DNA from: Streptococcus infantis
GTDB taxonomy: Bacteria > Bacillota > Bacilli > Lactobacillales > Streptococcaceae
Assembly (NCBI RefSeq): GCF_019929665.1
Contig: NZ_JAHZPZ010000001.1
Location: forward strand, 558,001 to 622,000
Length of the DNA stretch: 64,000 nt
Direction of reading: 5' to 3'
Shown here: positions 36,176-47,020 of the stretch, one piece after another
Numbering within the stretch: the stretch's first letter is position 1
Layout: every line of letters begins with the position of its first letter
Position numbers and translations under genes: made by a program
The notes under the pieces: generated by a model
Database searches by the model: none
What the model saw: the letters and a program-made list of their open reading frames with translations, nothing else
Told to the model about the DNA's origin: nothing

Positions 36176-38077
36176 TTAAACTTTTTCCGACAATTCTTCC
36201 CACTCAAGCATAGCTTCTTCCTGGCGCTGACTAATCTTATCTAGTTCTGCTTGTAATTGCATGAGTTCATCTGCATCATTCGTGGTATGCATTTGTTCAG
36301 AGATAACTTGGGCTTGAGTTTCCAGTTCTTCGATTTCTGTCTCAAGACTTTCGATTTGTCTCATCAATTTACGCAGTTCTTTTTGACTCTCCTTTTGAGC
36401 TTGGTAGTCATTAACTGGAGAAACCTCTTTTTCTTGGCTATAAGCTGCCGCTTCTTCCTCTTGACTAGCTGCCAACTCTGCTTTTTTCTCCACATAATAG
36501 TCATAATCTCCCAGATAGAGGGTCGAACCATTTTCGGACAATTCCAGAACATGTGTAGCGACACGATTGATAAAATAACGGTCATGGCTGACAAATAGAA
36601 GAGTCCCATCAAAGTCAATCAGTGCATTTTCCAGAACTTCCTTACTATCAATATCCAAATGGTTGGTCGGCTCGTCAAGAATCAGGAAGTTATTATTTTC
36701 CATTGATAGTTTAGCCAGTAACAAGCGAGCTTTCTCTCCACCTGAAAGCATGCCAACTGATTTCTTAACATCATCACCTGAGAATAGAAAGGCACCTAAA
36801 CGATTTCGGATTTCCACTTCTGGCGTCAATCTAAAATCATTCCAAAGTTCATCTAAAACTGTATTGCTTGGTGTCAACTTACTTTGAGTTTGGTCATAGT
36901 AGCCAACTTCAACATTTGCACCGAAACGCTTCTCACCCTTTATAAAAGGAATCTGATCAACAATAGACTTGATAAAGGTTGTCTTTCCAATCCCATTCGG
37001 ACCTACAACTGCTACTGCATTCATCTTACGAAGGTCGAGGTTGATAGGCTCTGATAATATTTCTCCATCATATCCAATGGCAGCATTCTCAACTGTCAGC
37101 ACAATATTACCAGATGTTTTATCAGAGTGAAAGGTCATATTTGCTGATTTATTCCCAGCTTCAGGCTTATCTAAACGCTCCATCTTTTCCAGTTGTTTAC
37201 GTCTAGATTGAGCACGCTTGGTTGTCGATGCTCGAACGAGATTTCGGTTAACAAAGTCTTCTAAAGCAGCAATTTCCTTCTGTTGCTTTTCGTAGTTCTT
37301 AGCTTCAGTCAGTAACTTCTGCTCTTTCTGCTCCACAAAACTAGAGTAGTTCCCTACGTATCTATCTAAAGAATGTTTGGTTAAGTCGAGCGTTATGGTT
37401 GCTACCTTATCGAGGAAATAACGGTCGTGACTAACAATTATCAGGGCACCGCTGTAATTAACCAGATAGTTTTCTAACCAGGCAATGGTTTCAATATCCA
37501 GGTGGTTAGTTGGTTCATCTAAAACTAAAAGGTTTGGTTTTTCAAGTAACATTTTTGCCAGAGCTAAACGTGTATTTTGACCTCCAGAAAGCTCGGCTAT
37601 TTTCATCTGCCACATAGACTCATCAAACTTGAAACCATTTAAAATAGAGCGAATATCAGCTTCGTAGGTAAAACCTCCAGCCTGACGGAATTCTTCAGAT
37701 AGACGATCGTAGTCTGACATGAGCTTATCGAGTTCTGCACCTGTCTTTTCCCCCATCTCTAGCTCCATTTGGCGAAGTTGTCTTTCAGTAGTACGTAAGT
37801 CGTCAAAGACGTGAAGCATCTCATCATAGATAGTATTTTCGGATTCAAATCGACTATCCTGTGCTAAGTAAGAAAGGGAAATGTCTTTTTTCTTATTAAT
37901 CTCACCAGAAGTTGGCTCTTCTTCCCCGACTAATATCTTTAATAGTGTCGACTTACCTGCTCCATTTTTCCCAACGAGAGCAATACGATCTCTTTCATCT
38001 ACTTGTAGATTAATATTTTCAAATAGAACATCGCCTGCAAAAGAACGTTCGATTTTATTAGCTTGTAAAATAATCAT
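36176..38077 (-). CDS. ABC-F family ATPase
   Basis: 633 aa. Two ABC cassettes without membrane domains: Walker A GKNGAGKST (about 36-44) and GPNGIGKTT in the second half, signatures LSGGQNTRLALAK and LSGGEKARLLLAK, and Walker B LLVLDEPTNHLD twice. A long charged interdomain linker and a C-terminal coiled coil (from about residue 550) are typical of ribosome-binding ABC-F translation factors such as YdiF/Uup. No sign of an antibiotic-resistance subtype. Single gene; role inferred as ribosome rescue or tuning. Confidence 0.9.
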   Translation of the reverse strand: MIILQANKIERSFAGDVLFENINLQVDERDRIALVGKNGAGKSTLLKILVGEEEPTSGEINKKKDISLSYLAQDSRFESENTIYDEMLHVFDDLRTTERQLRQMELEMGEKTGAELDKLMSDYDRLSEEFRQAGGFTYEADIRSILNGFKFDESMWQMKIAELSGGQNTRLALAKMLLEKPNLLVLDEPTNHLDIETIAWLENYLVNYSGALIIVSHDRYFLDKVATITLDLTKHSLDRYVGNYSSFVEQKEQKLLTEAKNYEKQQKEIAALEDFVNRNLVRASTTKRAQSRRKQLEKMERLDKPEAGNKSANMTFHSDKTSGNIVLTVENAAIGYDGEILSEPINLDLRKMNAVAVVGPNGIGKTTFIKSIVDQIPFIKGEKRFGANVEVGYYDQTQSKLTPSNTVLDELWNDFRLTPEVEIRNRLGAFLFSGDDVKKSVGMLSGGEKARLLLAKLSMENNNFLILDEPTNHLDIDSKEVLENALIDFDGTLLFVSHDRYFINRVATHVLELSENGSTLYLGDYDYYVEKKAELAASQEEEAAAYSQEKEVSPVNDYQAQKESQKELRKLMRQIESLETEIEELETQAQVISEQMHTTNDADELMQLQAELDKISQRQEEAMLEWEELSEKV

Positions 38078-38163
38078 ACAGTTAGTATAGCATGTTTCGG
38101 TAAGCCGTTCAAGACTTGTGGTTTAGGTACATTTCATAACTTTTCAGAAACTCATGCTAACGT

Positions 38164-38192
38164 TTTACTAAAACTTCAAATCGTGGTATAAT
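38164..38192 (+). promoter_or_regulatory. Promoter of the phosphoglucomutase gene
   Basis: TTTACT (38164-38169), 17-bp spacer, TATAAT (38187-38192) with TGG before the -10. Confidence 0.8.
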
Positions 38193-38228
38193 TTAAGCGA
38201 TTAGATTATATATTAAAGGAGATTTCCT

Positions 38229-39947
38229 ATGGCTTACCAAGAAAACTACCAAAAATGGGTTGATTTCGTAGAACTTCCAGACTATCTTCGTCGTGATTTG
38301 GAAAATATGGACGAAAAAACTAAGGAAGACGCATTCTATACAAATCTTGAGTTTGGTACTGCAGGTATGCGTGGATTGATTGGTGCTGGAACTAACCGCA
38401 TTAATATCTACGTTGTTCGTCAAGCAACTGAAGGTTTGGCTCGTTTGATCGAATCAAAAGGTGGAAACGAAAAAGAACGTGGTGTAGCCATCGCTTATGA
38501 TAGCCGTCACTTCTCTCCAGAGTTTGCCTTTGAGTCTGCTGCAGTTCTTGCTAAACACGGCATTAAGTCGTATGTTTTTGAAAGTCTTCGTCCAACTCCA
38601 GAGCTTTCATTTGCTGTTCGTCACCTCAACTGCTTCGCGGGTATCATGATTACTGCTAGCCACAACCCAGCTCCATTTAACGGTTACAAGGTTTACGGTG
38701 AAGACGGCGGGCAAATGCCTCCACACGATGCAGATGCTTTGACAACTTACATCCGTTCGATCGAAAATCCATTTGCTGTTGAAGTTGCTGATGTTGAAGC
38801 TGAAAAAGCTTCTGGCTTGATTGAAGTTATTGGCGAAGCTGTCGATGTTGAATACCTCAAAGAGGTGAAGGATGTAAACATCAACCCAGCCTTGATTGAA
38901 GAATTCGGTAAAGACATGAAGATTGTCTACACACCACTTCATGGTACTGGTGAAATGTTGGCTCGTCGTGCTCTTGCCCAAGCAGGATTCGACTCAGTTC
39001 AAGTTGTTGAAGCTCAAGCAACTCCAGACCCAGACTTCTCAACTGTAAAATCTCCAAACCCAGAGAGCCAAGCAGCCTTTGCACTTGCAGAAGAACTTGG
39101 TCGTCAAGTAGGGGCTGATGTTCTTGTGGCAACTGACCCTGACGCTGACCGTGTTGGTGTTGAAGTTCTTCAAAAAGATGGTAGCTACCTCAACCTTTCA
39201 GGTAACCAAATCGGTGCCATCATGGCTAAGTACATCTTGGAAGCTCACAAAAACGCTGGAACTCTTCCTGAAAATGCAGCCCTATGTAAATCAATCGTAT
39301 CAACTGACTTGGTAACGAAGATTGCTGAAAGCTACGGCGCAACTATGTTCAACGTCTTGACTGGTTTCAAATTTATCGCTGAAAAAATTCAAGAATTTGA
39401 AGAAAAACACAATCACACTTACATGATGGGATTTGAAGAAAGCTTCGGTTACTTGATTAAACCATTCGTACGTGATAAAGATGCCATCCAAGCAGTCCTT
39501 GTAGTTGCTGAACTTGCTGCCTACTACCGTTCACGCGGTTTGACACTTGCTGACGGTATCGAAGAAATCTACAAAGAATACGGCTACTATGCTGAGAAGA
39601 CAATCTCTGTTACTCTCTCAGGTGTCGATGGTGCTGAGCAAATCAAAGCGATTATGGCGACATTCCGCAACAATGCTCCAAAAGAATGGAACGCAACAGA
39701 AATCACAGTCGTAGAAGACTTCAAAGCACAAACTTCTACTGCCGCTGATGGTACTGTTACAAACTTGACAACTCCTCCAAGTGATGTCTTGAAATACACA
39801 CTTGCTGACGGTTCATGGATTGCAGTTCGCCCTTCAGGTACTGAACCAAAAATTAAGTTCTACATTGCCGTTGTTGGAGAAAGCAACGAAGATTCACAAG
39901 CTAAGATTGCTAATATCGAAGCTGAAATCAATGCCTTTGTAAAATAA
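38229..39947 (+). CDS. pgm: Phosphoglucomutase (alpha-D-phosphohexomutase)
   Basis: 572 aa. It interconverts glucose-1-P and glucose-6-P, feeding UDP-glucose for capsule, glycolipid and teichoic acid synthesis. Catalytic phosphoserine loop TASHNPAPFNGYK (about 142-154), metal-binding DPDADRVG, sugar-binding GFEESFGY and phosphate-binding RPSGTEPKIKFY. The codons are strongly biased to those of highly expressed genes. Own promoter; terminator downstream. Confidence 0.95.
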   Translation: MAYQENYQKWVDFVELPDYLRRDLENMDEKTKEDAFYTNLEFGTAGMRGLIGAGTNRINIYVVRQATEGLARLIESKGGNEKERGVAIAYDSRHFSPEFAFESAAVLAKHGIKSYVFESLRPTPELSFAVRHLNCFAGIMITASHNPAPFNGYKVYGEDGGQMPPHDADALTTYIRSIENPFAVEVADVEAEKASGLIEVIGEAVDVEYLKEVKDVNINPALIEEFGKDMKIVYTPLHGTGEMLARRALAQAGFDSVQVVEAQATPDPDFSTVKSPNPESQAAFALAEELGRQVGADVLVATDPDADRVGVEVLQKDGSYLNLSGNQIGAIMAKYILEAHKNAGTLPENAALCKSIVSTDLVTKIAESYGATMFNVLTGFKFIAEKIQEFEEKHNHTYMMGFEESFGYLIKPFVRDKDAIQAVLVVAELAAYYRSRGLTLADGIEEIYKEYGYYAEKTISVTLSGVDGAEQIKAIMATFRNNAPKEWNATEITVVEDFKAQTSTAADGTVTNLTTPPSDVLKYTLADGSWIAVRPSGTEPKIKFYIAVVGESNEDSQAKIANIEAEINAFVK

Positions 39948-39953
39948 GCAATT

Positions 39954-39986
39954 AAAAGATGAGATCAACCAATCTCATCTTTTTTC
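39954..39986 (+). terminator. Terminator of pgm
   Basis: A perfect 12-bp stem AAAAGATGAGAT/ATCTCATCTTTT with a 6-nt loop and a T run. Confidence 0.85.
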
Positions 39987-40055
39987 GTATCAAATCTAAG
40001 CATTTTTAAAGACTTTATGGCATACTAGATTTATCAATGAAAGAGAGGTAAACTC

Positions 40056-40403
40056 ATGGAACAATTTTTAGAAAACATCAAAGATCTTGAAGTGACAACA
40101 GTTGCTCGCGCACAAGAAGCTCTCGATAAAAAGGAAACTGCAACTTTCTTTATCGGTCGCAAGACTTGTCCATATTGCCGTAAATTTGCTGGTACCTTGG
40201 CAGGTGTCGTAGCTGAAACTAAAGCCCACATCTACTTCATCAACAGTGAAGAACCAAGCCAACTAGAAGCTTTACAAGATTTCCGTTCACGCTATGAAAT
40301 CCCAACTGTACCAGGATTTGTTCATGTTGAAAATGGAGAGATTAAGGTCCGTTGCGACTCTTCTATGTCAGCTCAAGAAATCAAAGAATTTGCTGGATTG
40401 TAA
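40056..40403 (+). CDS. Thioredoxin-like protein (Bta family)
   Basis: 115 aa. Thioredoxin fold with a CPYC active site (Cys38, Cys41) and the cis-proline region TVPGF. It is of the type annotated in pneumococcus as bacteriocin transport accessory protein next to pgm. No signal peptide, so probably cytoplasmic. No bacteriocin genes are nearby, so the historical name is doubtful here. Confidence 0.85.
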   Translation: MEQFLENIKDLEVTTVARAQEALDKKETATFFIGRKTCPYCRKFAGTLAGVVAETKAHIYFINSEEPSQLEALQDFRSRYEIPTVPGFVHVENGEIKVRCDSSMSAQEIKEFAGL

Positions 40404-40410
40404 AAATATA

Positions 40411-40440
40411 TAAAAAAGAAGGCGTCTGCCTTCTTTTTTA
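40411..40440. terminator. Bidirectional terminator between the thioredoxin-like gene and vicX
   Basis: Stem AAAGAAGGC/GCCTTCTTT with a 4-nt loop and flanking A and T runs; it overlaps the vicX stop. Confidence 0.85.
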
Positions 40441-41247
40441 TATGTCTGTTAGTGGAGTTGCAGTGTCAGGAGATGTGTCGTAAACTTGAAAATCCACCCC
40501 TACTCCTAGATCTGCTTGAGCTAACTGATTGACCATGGTCATGTGGGCTAGCTCTTTGATATTATTCTCTTTAGATAGATGTCCTAGGTAAATCTTCTTG
40601 GTACGATTTCCAAGTGTGCGAATCATGGCATCTGCTCCATCTTCATTCGAGAGGTGGCCAAGGTCAGACAGAATCCGTTGCTTGAGTCGCCAAGCATAAG
40701 AGCCAGCTCTCAGGATTTCAACATCATGATTAGACTCAATCAAGTAACCATCTGCATTCTCGACAATGCCAGCCATACGGTCACTAACATAACCTGTATC
40801 TGTCAGCATAACAAAGCTCTTGTCATCCTTCATAAAACGGTAGAATTGGGGAGCAACTGCATCATGGCTAACTCCAAAACTCTCAATGTCGATATCTCCA
40901 AATGTTTTAGTTTTTCCCATTTCAAAGATATGCTTTTGTGAAGAGTCAACTTTACCTAGATACTTACTATTTTCCATAGCTTCCCAGGTCTTTTCATTGG
41001 CGTAAAGATCCATGCCATACTTACGAGCTAAAACTCCAACACCATGTATATGGTCAGCATGCTCATGCGTAATCAAAATAGCATCCAAATCTTCTGGTTT
41101 ACGATTGATTTCACCTAATAAGCTTGTAATTTTTTTACCAGATAAACCGGCATCCACTAAAATCTTTTTCTTGGGGGTTTCTAGATAGAAGGAATTTCCA
41201 CTAGAACCCGATGCTAAAATACTATATTTAAAGCCTGTTTCACTCAT
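40438..41247 (-). CDS. vicX: Metallo-beta-lactamase fold protein VicX (YycJ/WalJ)
   Basis: 269 aa. MBL-fold hydrolase with the HEHADHIHG metal-binding motif near residue 60 and further metal ligands in SNHD and HLSKEN. WalJ proteins are nuclease-like and affect DNA replication and wall control in Firmicutes. Third gene of the vicRKX operon, 1 nt after vicK. Confidence 0.94.
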   Translation of the reverse strand: MSETGFKYSILASGSSGNSFYLETPKKKILVDAGLSGKKITSLLGEINRKPEDLDAILITHEHADHIHGVGVLARKYGMDLYANEKTWEAMENSKYLGKVDSSQKHIFEMGKTKTFGDIDIESFGVSHDAVAPQFYRFMKDDKSFVMLTDTGYVSDRMAGIVENADGYLIESNHDVEILRAGSYAWRLKQRILSDLGHLSNEDGADAMIRTLGNRTKKIYLGHLSKENNIKELAHMTMVNQLAQADLGVGVDFQVYDTSPDTATPLTDI

Positions 41248-41248
41248 T

Positions 41249-42598
41249 CTAGTCTTCTACTTCATCCTCCCATACTTCTTCTTTTACAGCATCATTATCA
41301 TAAGGAAGAACAATGGTAAAGGTTGAACCCTTGCCGTATTCACTCTTAGCCCAGATAAATCCATTGTGTTGCTTGATGATTTCTTTTGCTATAGCAAGAC
41401 CTAAACCAGTCCCACCTTGGGCACGACTTCTAGCCTTATCAACCCTGTAGAAACGGTCAAAAATCTTCGGTAAATCTTCTTTAGGAATCCCAAGTCCTTG
41501 GTCCGAAATAGATAAAATCATCTGGTCATCAGTGGTTTTCATACTAACCGTAATTTTTCCACCATCAGGCGAATACTTGATGGCATTGTTAAGAATATTA
41601 TCGATTACCTGAGTCATCTTGTCTGTATCAATTTCAATCCAGACCGATGTAATCGGATAATCTCGAACCAACTCGTATTTCTTTTCTTGTTCCTGAGATC
41701 GCATCTTATCGAAACGGTTTAGGATAAACGTAATGAAAGCTGTAAAGTTAATCAATTCAACATCTAAATGGCTAGTTGCATTATCAATACGCGAAAGATG
41801 CAAGAGGTCCGTTACCATTCGCATCATACGGTTGGTCTCATTTAGAGATACTTTGATAAAATCAGGAGCAACAGGTTCATATAATGCACCCTCATCCAAG
41901 GCCTCTAGGTAAGATTTGACACTGGTCAATGGAGTTCGCAATTCATGACTAACGTTTGAAACGAATAGTCTTCTCTCGCGTTCTTCCTTCTCTTGTTCAG
42001 TCGTATCATGTAGAACTGCTACCAAACCAGAGATAAAGCCAGACTCTCTACGAATCAAGGCAAAACGCACACGCAAACTAATATACTCCCCATTTACATT
42101 TTGAGAATAAATCATCATTTCAGGACTTTGCGTAATTAAGTCTCTAAGTTCGTACTCATCCTCAATCTTAAGCAACTCAAGTATATTCTGATTTAGAGCT
42201 TCATCACTTTCTACCCCAAGTTGTCTTTTAGCCATATCATTAATCATAGTGATTTGGCCTCGACGGTTGGTTGCAAGAACCCCATCAGTCATGTATGATA
42301 GGATACTATGCAATCTTTTACTTTCCTGCTCAAGATTCTCCTGAGTTAGACGAATAACTTCAGACAAATCATTTAAGTTATTCGTAATGTTAGTGATTTC
42401 AGTATTCCCCAGCATATCTAATACCTGAGAATAATCACCAGCAATTAAATCTTTAATCTTTTGATTTAACTGTTTGAGTCGAATATTATCTCTACGGCCT
42501 TCAAGCAAGAGAAAGCTAACAAGCATAATAAAACCAATTAATATGAGTACGAAGACGAAATCTCTGGTTAAAATTGTTTGTTTAATTATATCAATCAT
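41249..42598 (-). CDS. vicK: Sensor histidine kinase VicK (WalK)
   Basis: 449 aa. One membrane segment (about 12-33) with almost no extracellular part, as in streptococcal WalK, then a HAMP-like linker, a PAS domain (about 95-200), HisKA with [10 protein letters not shown] (phosphorylated His218) and a HATPase domain with [18 protein letters not shown] and GGTGLGLAI. It controls wall hydrolase genes through VicR. It overlaps vicR by 8 nt. Confidence 0.96.
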   Translation of the reverse strand: MIDIIKQTILTRDFVFVLILIGFIMLVSFLLLEGRRDNIRLKQLNQKIKDLIAGDYSQVLDMLGNTEITNITNNLNDLSEVIRLTQENLEQESKRLHSILSYMTDGVLATNRRGQITMINDMAKRQLGVESDEALNQNILELLKIEDEYELRDLITQSPEMMIYSQNVNGEYISLRVRFALIRRESGFISGLVAVLHDTTEQEKEERERRLFVSNVSHELRTPLTSVKSYLEALDEGALYEPVAPDFIKVSLNETNRMMRMVTDLLHLSRIDNATSHLDVELINFTAFITFILNRFDKMRSQEQEKKYELVRDYPITSVWIEIDTDKMTQVIDNILNNAIKYSPDGGKITVSMKTTDDQMILSISDQGLGIPKEDLPKIFDRFYRVDKARSRAQGGTGLGLAIAKEIIKQHNGFIWAKSEYGKGSTFTIVLPYDNDAVKEEVWEDEVED

Positions 42599-43295
42599 TA
42601 TTTCTCATATAATAACCCACACCACGACGAGTTAAGATATATTCAGGTCTACTTGGTGTGTCTTCAATCTTCTCACGTAGACGTCTAATGGTAACATCGA
42701 CAGTACGAACATCACCAAAATAATCATAACCCCAAACAGTCTCAAGGAGATGTTCACGGGTAATAACTTGACCAAGATGAGAAGCCAAGTGATGCAACAA
42801 CTCAAACTCTCTGTGAGTTAAGTCCAATTCTTCTCCATATTTTTTCGCTACATAAGCGTCTGGAAGAATCTCTAAATCCCTAATTTGAAGACTTTGCAAT
42901 TTAGTATCTTCCTCTTGGTTGTCAACTGCAACTAACTCCGTACGACGAAGAAGAGCCTTCACACGCGCTTGTAGCTCACGGTTTGAAAATGGCTTAGTCA
43001 CATAATCATCCGCACCAAGTTCAAGACCAATAACCTTGTCAAACTCACTATCTTTTGCTGAAAGCATGATGATTGGAACACTACTTGTCTTGCGAATTGT
43101 TTTAGCAACTTCAAGACCATCAATTTCTGGAAGCATCAAATCCAAGATAATAATATCTGGTTTCTCAGCTTCAAACAATTCGATGGCTTCACGTCCATTA
43201 AAGGCTGTAACAACCTCATAACCTTCCTTGGTCATATTAAACTTAATAATATCTGAGATTGGTTTTTCATCATCTACAATCAATATTTTTTTCAT
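42591..43295 (-). CDS. vicR: Response regulator VicR (WalR)
   Basis: 234 aa, OmpR family. Receiver with phosphoacceptor Asp52, acidic VDDE at 7-10 and Lys in VTKPF; DNA-binding winged helix in the C-terminal half, with [32 protein letters not shown] as its recognition part. The essential regulator of peptidoglycan hydrolases such as PcsB in pneumococci. First gene of the operon; promoter 25 nt upstream. Confidence 0.97.
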   Translation of the reverse strand: MKKILIVDDEKPISDIIKFNMTKEGYEVVTAFNGREAIELFEAEKPDIIILDLMLPEIDGLEVAKTIRKTSSVPIIMLSAKDSEFDKVIGLELGADDYVTKPFSNRELQARVKALLRRTELVAVDNQEEDTKLQSLQIRDLEILPDAYVAKKYGEELDLTHREFELLHHLASHLGQVITREHLLETVWGYDYFGDVRTVDVTIRRLREKIEDTPSRPEYILTRRGVGYYMRNND

Positions 43296-43319
43296 ATAGT
43301 CACCTTTTTCCTTATATCA

Positions 43320-43328
43320 ATTATACCA
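43320..43328 (-). promoter_or_regulatory. Extended -10 promoter for vicRKX
   Basis: TGGTATAAT on the minus strand, 24 nt before the vicR ATG; the short leader contains AAAAAGGTGA as the ribosome binding site. Confidence 0.7.
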
Positions 43329-43363
43329 AAAAAATGCAAAGAAGACACGAAAGACTAGTGTTA

Positions 43364-44521
43364 TCAGCATTTTTTTGAATACTCTTGCCAAATTTTTTGC
43401 TGAGGTTTTGCTAGTGGATAGAGGTCAAACTCTTCAGGAGTTAACCATACTACCTCTTTATCACAATATTCTTTACTATCAACAACTTGCCCGGATAGGA
43501 TTCGTACATGCCACTTTCGATGGCTAAAAATATGTTTGACTTCTTCGAAATGACTATCCTGCCACTCAACTTCTAAATCATAATCCTGCTCAAAACTTTC
43601 TTGCGGTGATGGCCCAAGTTGAATAGATGATTCAGCTACCTGATTAAAGAGATTTAATTCTTCATTCTTAGAAAATTCATCAACCTCAATCAAGGGAAAA
43701 TGCCAAAATCCAGCAAGTAACTTTTCACTTTCATTCTTTTCTAGTAAAAACTGTCCTTTAGCATTTTGAACAACTAAAGCATTAAGATAGACGGGAACTG
43801 GCTTTTTCTTTGGCACTTTAATGGGATAGCGATCCATTGTTCCATTTTGATAGGCAGCACTAAAATCTTTAACTGGACTATCTTCTGTCCTCGGATTAAC
43901 GGGTGCCTCAATATCTGAACCCAAATCCATCAAGGCTTGATTGAAATCACCTGGACGTTCTGGATCAATCAAAATTTCCATCATGGCTTGAAATATCTTG
44001 CGATTACTTGGATTACCAATGTCGTGATTGACTTCAAATAAACGAGCCAAAACACGCATGACATTCCCATCAACTGCAGGCTGTGCTAGATTAAATGCAA
44101 TACTTGAAATAGCTCCAGCTGTATAGGGACCTATCCCTTTCAAGCTTGAAATAGCTTCGTAAGTTGAAGGAAACTCTCCATTAAATTCATTCATAATCTG
44201 CTGAGCCGCAGTTTGCATATTGCGAACACGGGAATAATATCCAAGACCTTCCCATGCCTTTAATAAGCGTTCTTCAGGTGCATTAGCTAAAGTCTCTACA
44301 GTCGGAAACCATTCTAAAAAACGTTCGTAATATGGAATAACAGTATCAACTCTGGTCTGTTGTAACATGATTTCAGATACCCAGATATGGTAGGGATTTT
44401 TACTTCTTCTCCAAGGTAGGTCCCGCTTATTTTCATCATACCAAGCTAAAAGTTTTTGACGGAAAGAGAGAATTTTCTCCTCTTCCCACATGGTCACGCC
44501 GTATTTCTCCAAATCTAACAT
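43364..44521 (-). CDS. mutY: A/G-specific adenine DNA glycosylase, without an iron-sulfur cluster
   Basis: 385 aa. MutY removes adenine mispaired with 8-oxoguanine. Catalytic Glu50 is in VSEIMLQQT, the helix-hairpin-helix is LKGIGPYTAG (128-137), and catalytic Asp151 follows in AVDGNVMRV. A C-terminal NUDIX-like 8-oxoG-sensing domain follows. The four cysteines of the usual [4Fe-4S] loop are absent: residues 197-232 (ALMDLGSDIEAP onward) contain none. The -10 ends 6 nt before the ATG, so the mRNA is predicted leaderless. Confidence 0.94.
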   Translation of the reverse strand: MLDLEKYGVTMWEEEKILSFRQKLLAWYDENKRDLPWRRSKNPYHIWVSEIMLQQTRVDTVIPYYERFLEWFPTVETLANAPEERLLKAWEGLGYYSRVRNMQTAAQQIMNEFNGEFPSTYEAISSLKGIGPYTAGAISSIAFNLAQPAVDGNVMRVLARLFEVNHDIGNPSNRKIFQAMMEILIDPERPGDFNQALMDLGSDIEAPVNPRTEDSPVKDFSAAYQNGTMDRYPIKVPKKKPVPVYLNALVVQNAKGQFLLEKNESEKLLAGFWHFPLIEVDEFSKNEELNLFNQVAESSIQLGPSPQESFEQDYDLEVEWQDSHFEEVKHIFSHRKWHVRILSGQVVDSKEYCDKEVVWLTPEEFDLYPLAKPQQKIWQEYSKKC

Positions 44522-44527
44522 ATATCT

Positions 44528-44556
44528 AGTATAGCATATCCTTATAGGATACTCAA
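44528..44556 (-). promoter_or_regulatory. mutY promoter directly abutting the start codon
   Basis: Minus strand: TTGAGT (44551-44556), 17-bp spacer, TATACT (44528-44533) with TGC before it. Six bases separate it from the ATG at 44521. The spacer holds a short inverted repeat (ATCC-TATAA-GGAT). Confidence 0.78.
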
Positions 44557-44691
44557 AAAATGAAAATTGTCCTTGTTTTGCTATCTACTCACTTATCATG
44601 CCTGACTATCAGACATACTCTACTCTTTCTGTTATTTTCTATGATTTTTTGATATAATGACTCTTGAATGATTCTTTAAAAGGAGATATCC

Positions 44692-46971
44692 ATGCGTTTT
44701 AATCAATTTAGTTATTATCCCGTTACAAACCAAGAAGCTTTACAAGAATTATCTGAGCTTGGATTCAAGCTTGATCTTTCAGCTTCAGAAAAAGAACAGT
44801 TTGAAGCTTTTGTTAGGACTTGTTTTTTTAATTACACAAATACGGATTATCCCCTCACTACTTTAGCAGTTGATAAAGAAACAGATTTACTCACTTTCTT
44901 CAATTCGGACCGTGAATTGACAGCAGAAATTTTCTACACTGTTGCCTTTCAATTGCTTGGATTCAGTTACTTAGTAGACTTTGAAGATGGTCTTGCTTTT
45001 CACAAAGAAACAGCGTTTCCGATCGTTTACGGAGATTTAATCGACAATTTCTACCAGCTTTTAAACACACGCACTAAAAAAGGGAACACCCTTATCGATC
45101 AGTTAGTTAGTGATGGTCTTATTCTTGAGGACAATAACTATCACTACTTCAATGGCAAGAGTTTAGCAACCTTCAATATTAATAATGTCATTCGTGAAGT
45201 AGTTTATGTAGAGACTCGTGTTGATTCTGATAAAGATGGTCTACCTGACCTCATCAAGGTAAATATCATTCGTCCAGCACACAATGGAAAGATTCCAGCT
45301 GTCATGACAGCAAGTCCATACCATCAAGGAACCAATGACAAAGCAAGCGATAAGGCTCTCTATAAGATGGAAGCCGAACTAGAAGTCAAGGAACCACATG
45401 AAATTACGTTAGAAAATCCAACCCTGGACTTGGTTGAACCCGTTGGGGATGCTGGACTTGTTTCTGAAGCTGAAGAAAAACTCACTCATATCAATAGCAG
45501 CTACACACTTAACGACTACTTCCTTCCAAGAGGATTTGCCAATATCTACGTATCAGGTCTTGGTACCAAAGATTCACAAGGTTTAATGACCAATGGAGAT
45601 TACCGTCAAGTTGAAGCTTATAAGAATGTTATCGATTGGCTAAATGGTCGTTGTCGTGCCTTTACGGATCATAGTCGTAAACGTCATGTAAAAGCTGATT
45701 GGTCAAACGGTAAAGTGGCAACTACAGGTCTTTCTTACCTAGGAACAATGTCTAATGGTCTTGCTAGCACAGGAGTCGATGGTTTAGAGGTTATTATTGC
45801 AGAAGCTGGTATTTCTTCTTGGTACAACTACTACCGTGAAAATGGTCTTGTGACAAGCCCAGGCGGCTATCCTGGAGAGGACTTCGATTCATTAGATGAA
45901 TTAACTTATTCTCGTAATCTCTTAGCTGGTGACTTTATTCGTGGAAACGAGGCTCATAAAGCATCCATAGAAGAACTCAAGAAGAATCTAGACCGTAAAA
46001 CTGGAGATTATAATCAATTTTGGCATGACAGAAACTACCTTCTTAATACTAAAAAGGTTAAAGCTGAAGTTGTCTTTACCCACGGTTCACAAGACTGGAA
46101 TGTAAAACCTCTTCATGTCTATCAAATGTTCAATGCTCTTCCAAGCAATATTAAGAAACACCTTTTTTACCATAACGGCGCCCATGTTTATATGAACAAC
46201 TGGCAGTCTATTGATTTCCGTGAATCCATGAATGCACTTTTGACGCAGAAATTATTGGGTCAAAACACTGACTACCAACTTCCAAAAGTCGTTTGGCAAG
46301 ATAATACTGCTCCTCAAACTTGGATGTCACTTGAAGATTTTGGTAATCAAGTTGAACATAAAACATTCTCTTTAGGTACTGAGGAAGCTGTCATTGAAAA
46401 TCATTACCAAGATTCTGACTTCGAAAAATTTGGAAAGACTTACCAAACCTTTAACAATGAACTTTATCAAGGTAAGGTGAATCAGATTACCATTGATCTT
46501 CCAGTGACTGAAGATCTTCATATCAATGGTCGTGTCAAACTAAACCTTCGCCTTAAATCTAGTGCCAATAAAGGCCTACTTTCTGCCCAACTTCTCGAAC
46601 TTGGACAAAAGAAATATCTACAACCGTATCCAGGAGTCGTATCAGTTCGTACAATAGATAATGGCCGTTACCACATGCTGGAAAACCTTTGCGAGCTACC
46701 ATTTAGCCCAAATGCCCAACGTGTTATTACCAAAGGCTACCTCAATCTTCAAAATCGTCATGATTTATTAAAAATTGAAGAAGTTAAACCAGATGAATGG
46801 ATGGAATTCCAATTTGAATTACAGCCAACTATTTATAAACTAAAAGAAGGCGATACTCTCCGTCTCGTTCTTTATACTACTGACTTTGAGATTACTATAC
46901 GTGACAATACTGATTATCAATTAACTGTAGACCTTGCGCAATCTAGTCTTGAAATCCCAGATCAAAAATAG
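44692..46971 (+). CDS. pepX: X-prolyl dipeptidyl aminopeptidase
   Basis: 759 aa, S15 family. It releases X-Pro dipeptides from peptide N-termini in the cytoplasm. The nucleophile lies in the [11 protein letters not shown] loop, the Asp near [10 protein letters not shown], and the His in [10 protein letters not shown]. An N-terminal helical domain and C-terminal jelly-roll flank the hydrolase core. Its promoter has TATAAT followed by an AAAGGAGATA site, so unlike mutY it has a normal leader. Confidence 0.96.
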   Translation: MRFNQFSYYPVTNQEALQELSELGFKLDLSASEKEQFEAFVRTCFFNYTNTDYPLTTLAVDKETDLLTFFNSDRELTAEIFYTVAFQLLGFSYLVDFEDGLAFHKETAFPIVYGDLIDNFYQLLNTRTKKGNTLIDQLVSDGLILEDNNYHYFNGKSLATFNINNVIREVVYVETRVDSDKDGLPDLIKVNIIRPAHNGKIPAVMTASPYHQGTNDKASDKALYKMEAELEVKEPHEITLENPTLDLVEPVGDAGLVSEAEEKLTHINSSYTLNDYFLPRGFANIYVSGLGTKDSQGLMTNGDYRQVEAYKNVIDWLNGRCRAFTDHSRKRHVKADWSNGKVATTGLSYLGTMSNGLASTGVDGLEVIIAEAGISSWYNYYRENGLVTSPGGYPGEDFDSLDELTYSRNLLAGDFIRGNEAHKASIEELKKNLDRKTGDYNQFWHDRNYLLNTKKVKAEVVFTHGSQDWNVKPLHVYQMFNALPSNIKKHLFYHNGAHVYMNNWQSIDFRESMNALLTQKLLGQNTDYQLPKVVWQDNTAPQTWMSLEDFGNQVEHKTFSLGTEEAVIENHYQDSDFEKFGKTYQTFNNELYQGKVNQITIDLPVTEDLHINGRVKLNLRLKSSANKGLLSAQLLELGQKKYLQPYPGVVSVRTIDNGRYHMLENLCELPFSPNAQRVITKGYLNLQNRHDLLKIEEVKPDEWMEFQFELQPTIYKLKEGDTLRLVLYTTDFEITIRDNTDYQLTVDLAQSSLEIPDQK

Positions 46972-46985
46972 TTAGTAAAACAGAA

Positions 46986-47016
46986 AACCCGTGATACAAA
47001 TATCACGGGTTCTTTT
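46986..47016. terminator. Bidirectional terminator between pepX and the 53-aa gene
   Basis: A perfect stem of at least 10 bp, AACCCGTGATA/TATCACGGGTT, with a 4-nt loop and T run. Confidence 0.8.
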
Positions 47017-47020
47017 ATTC

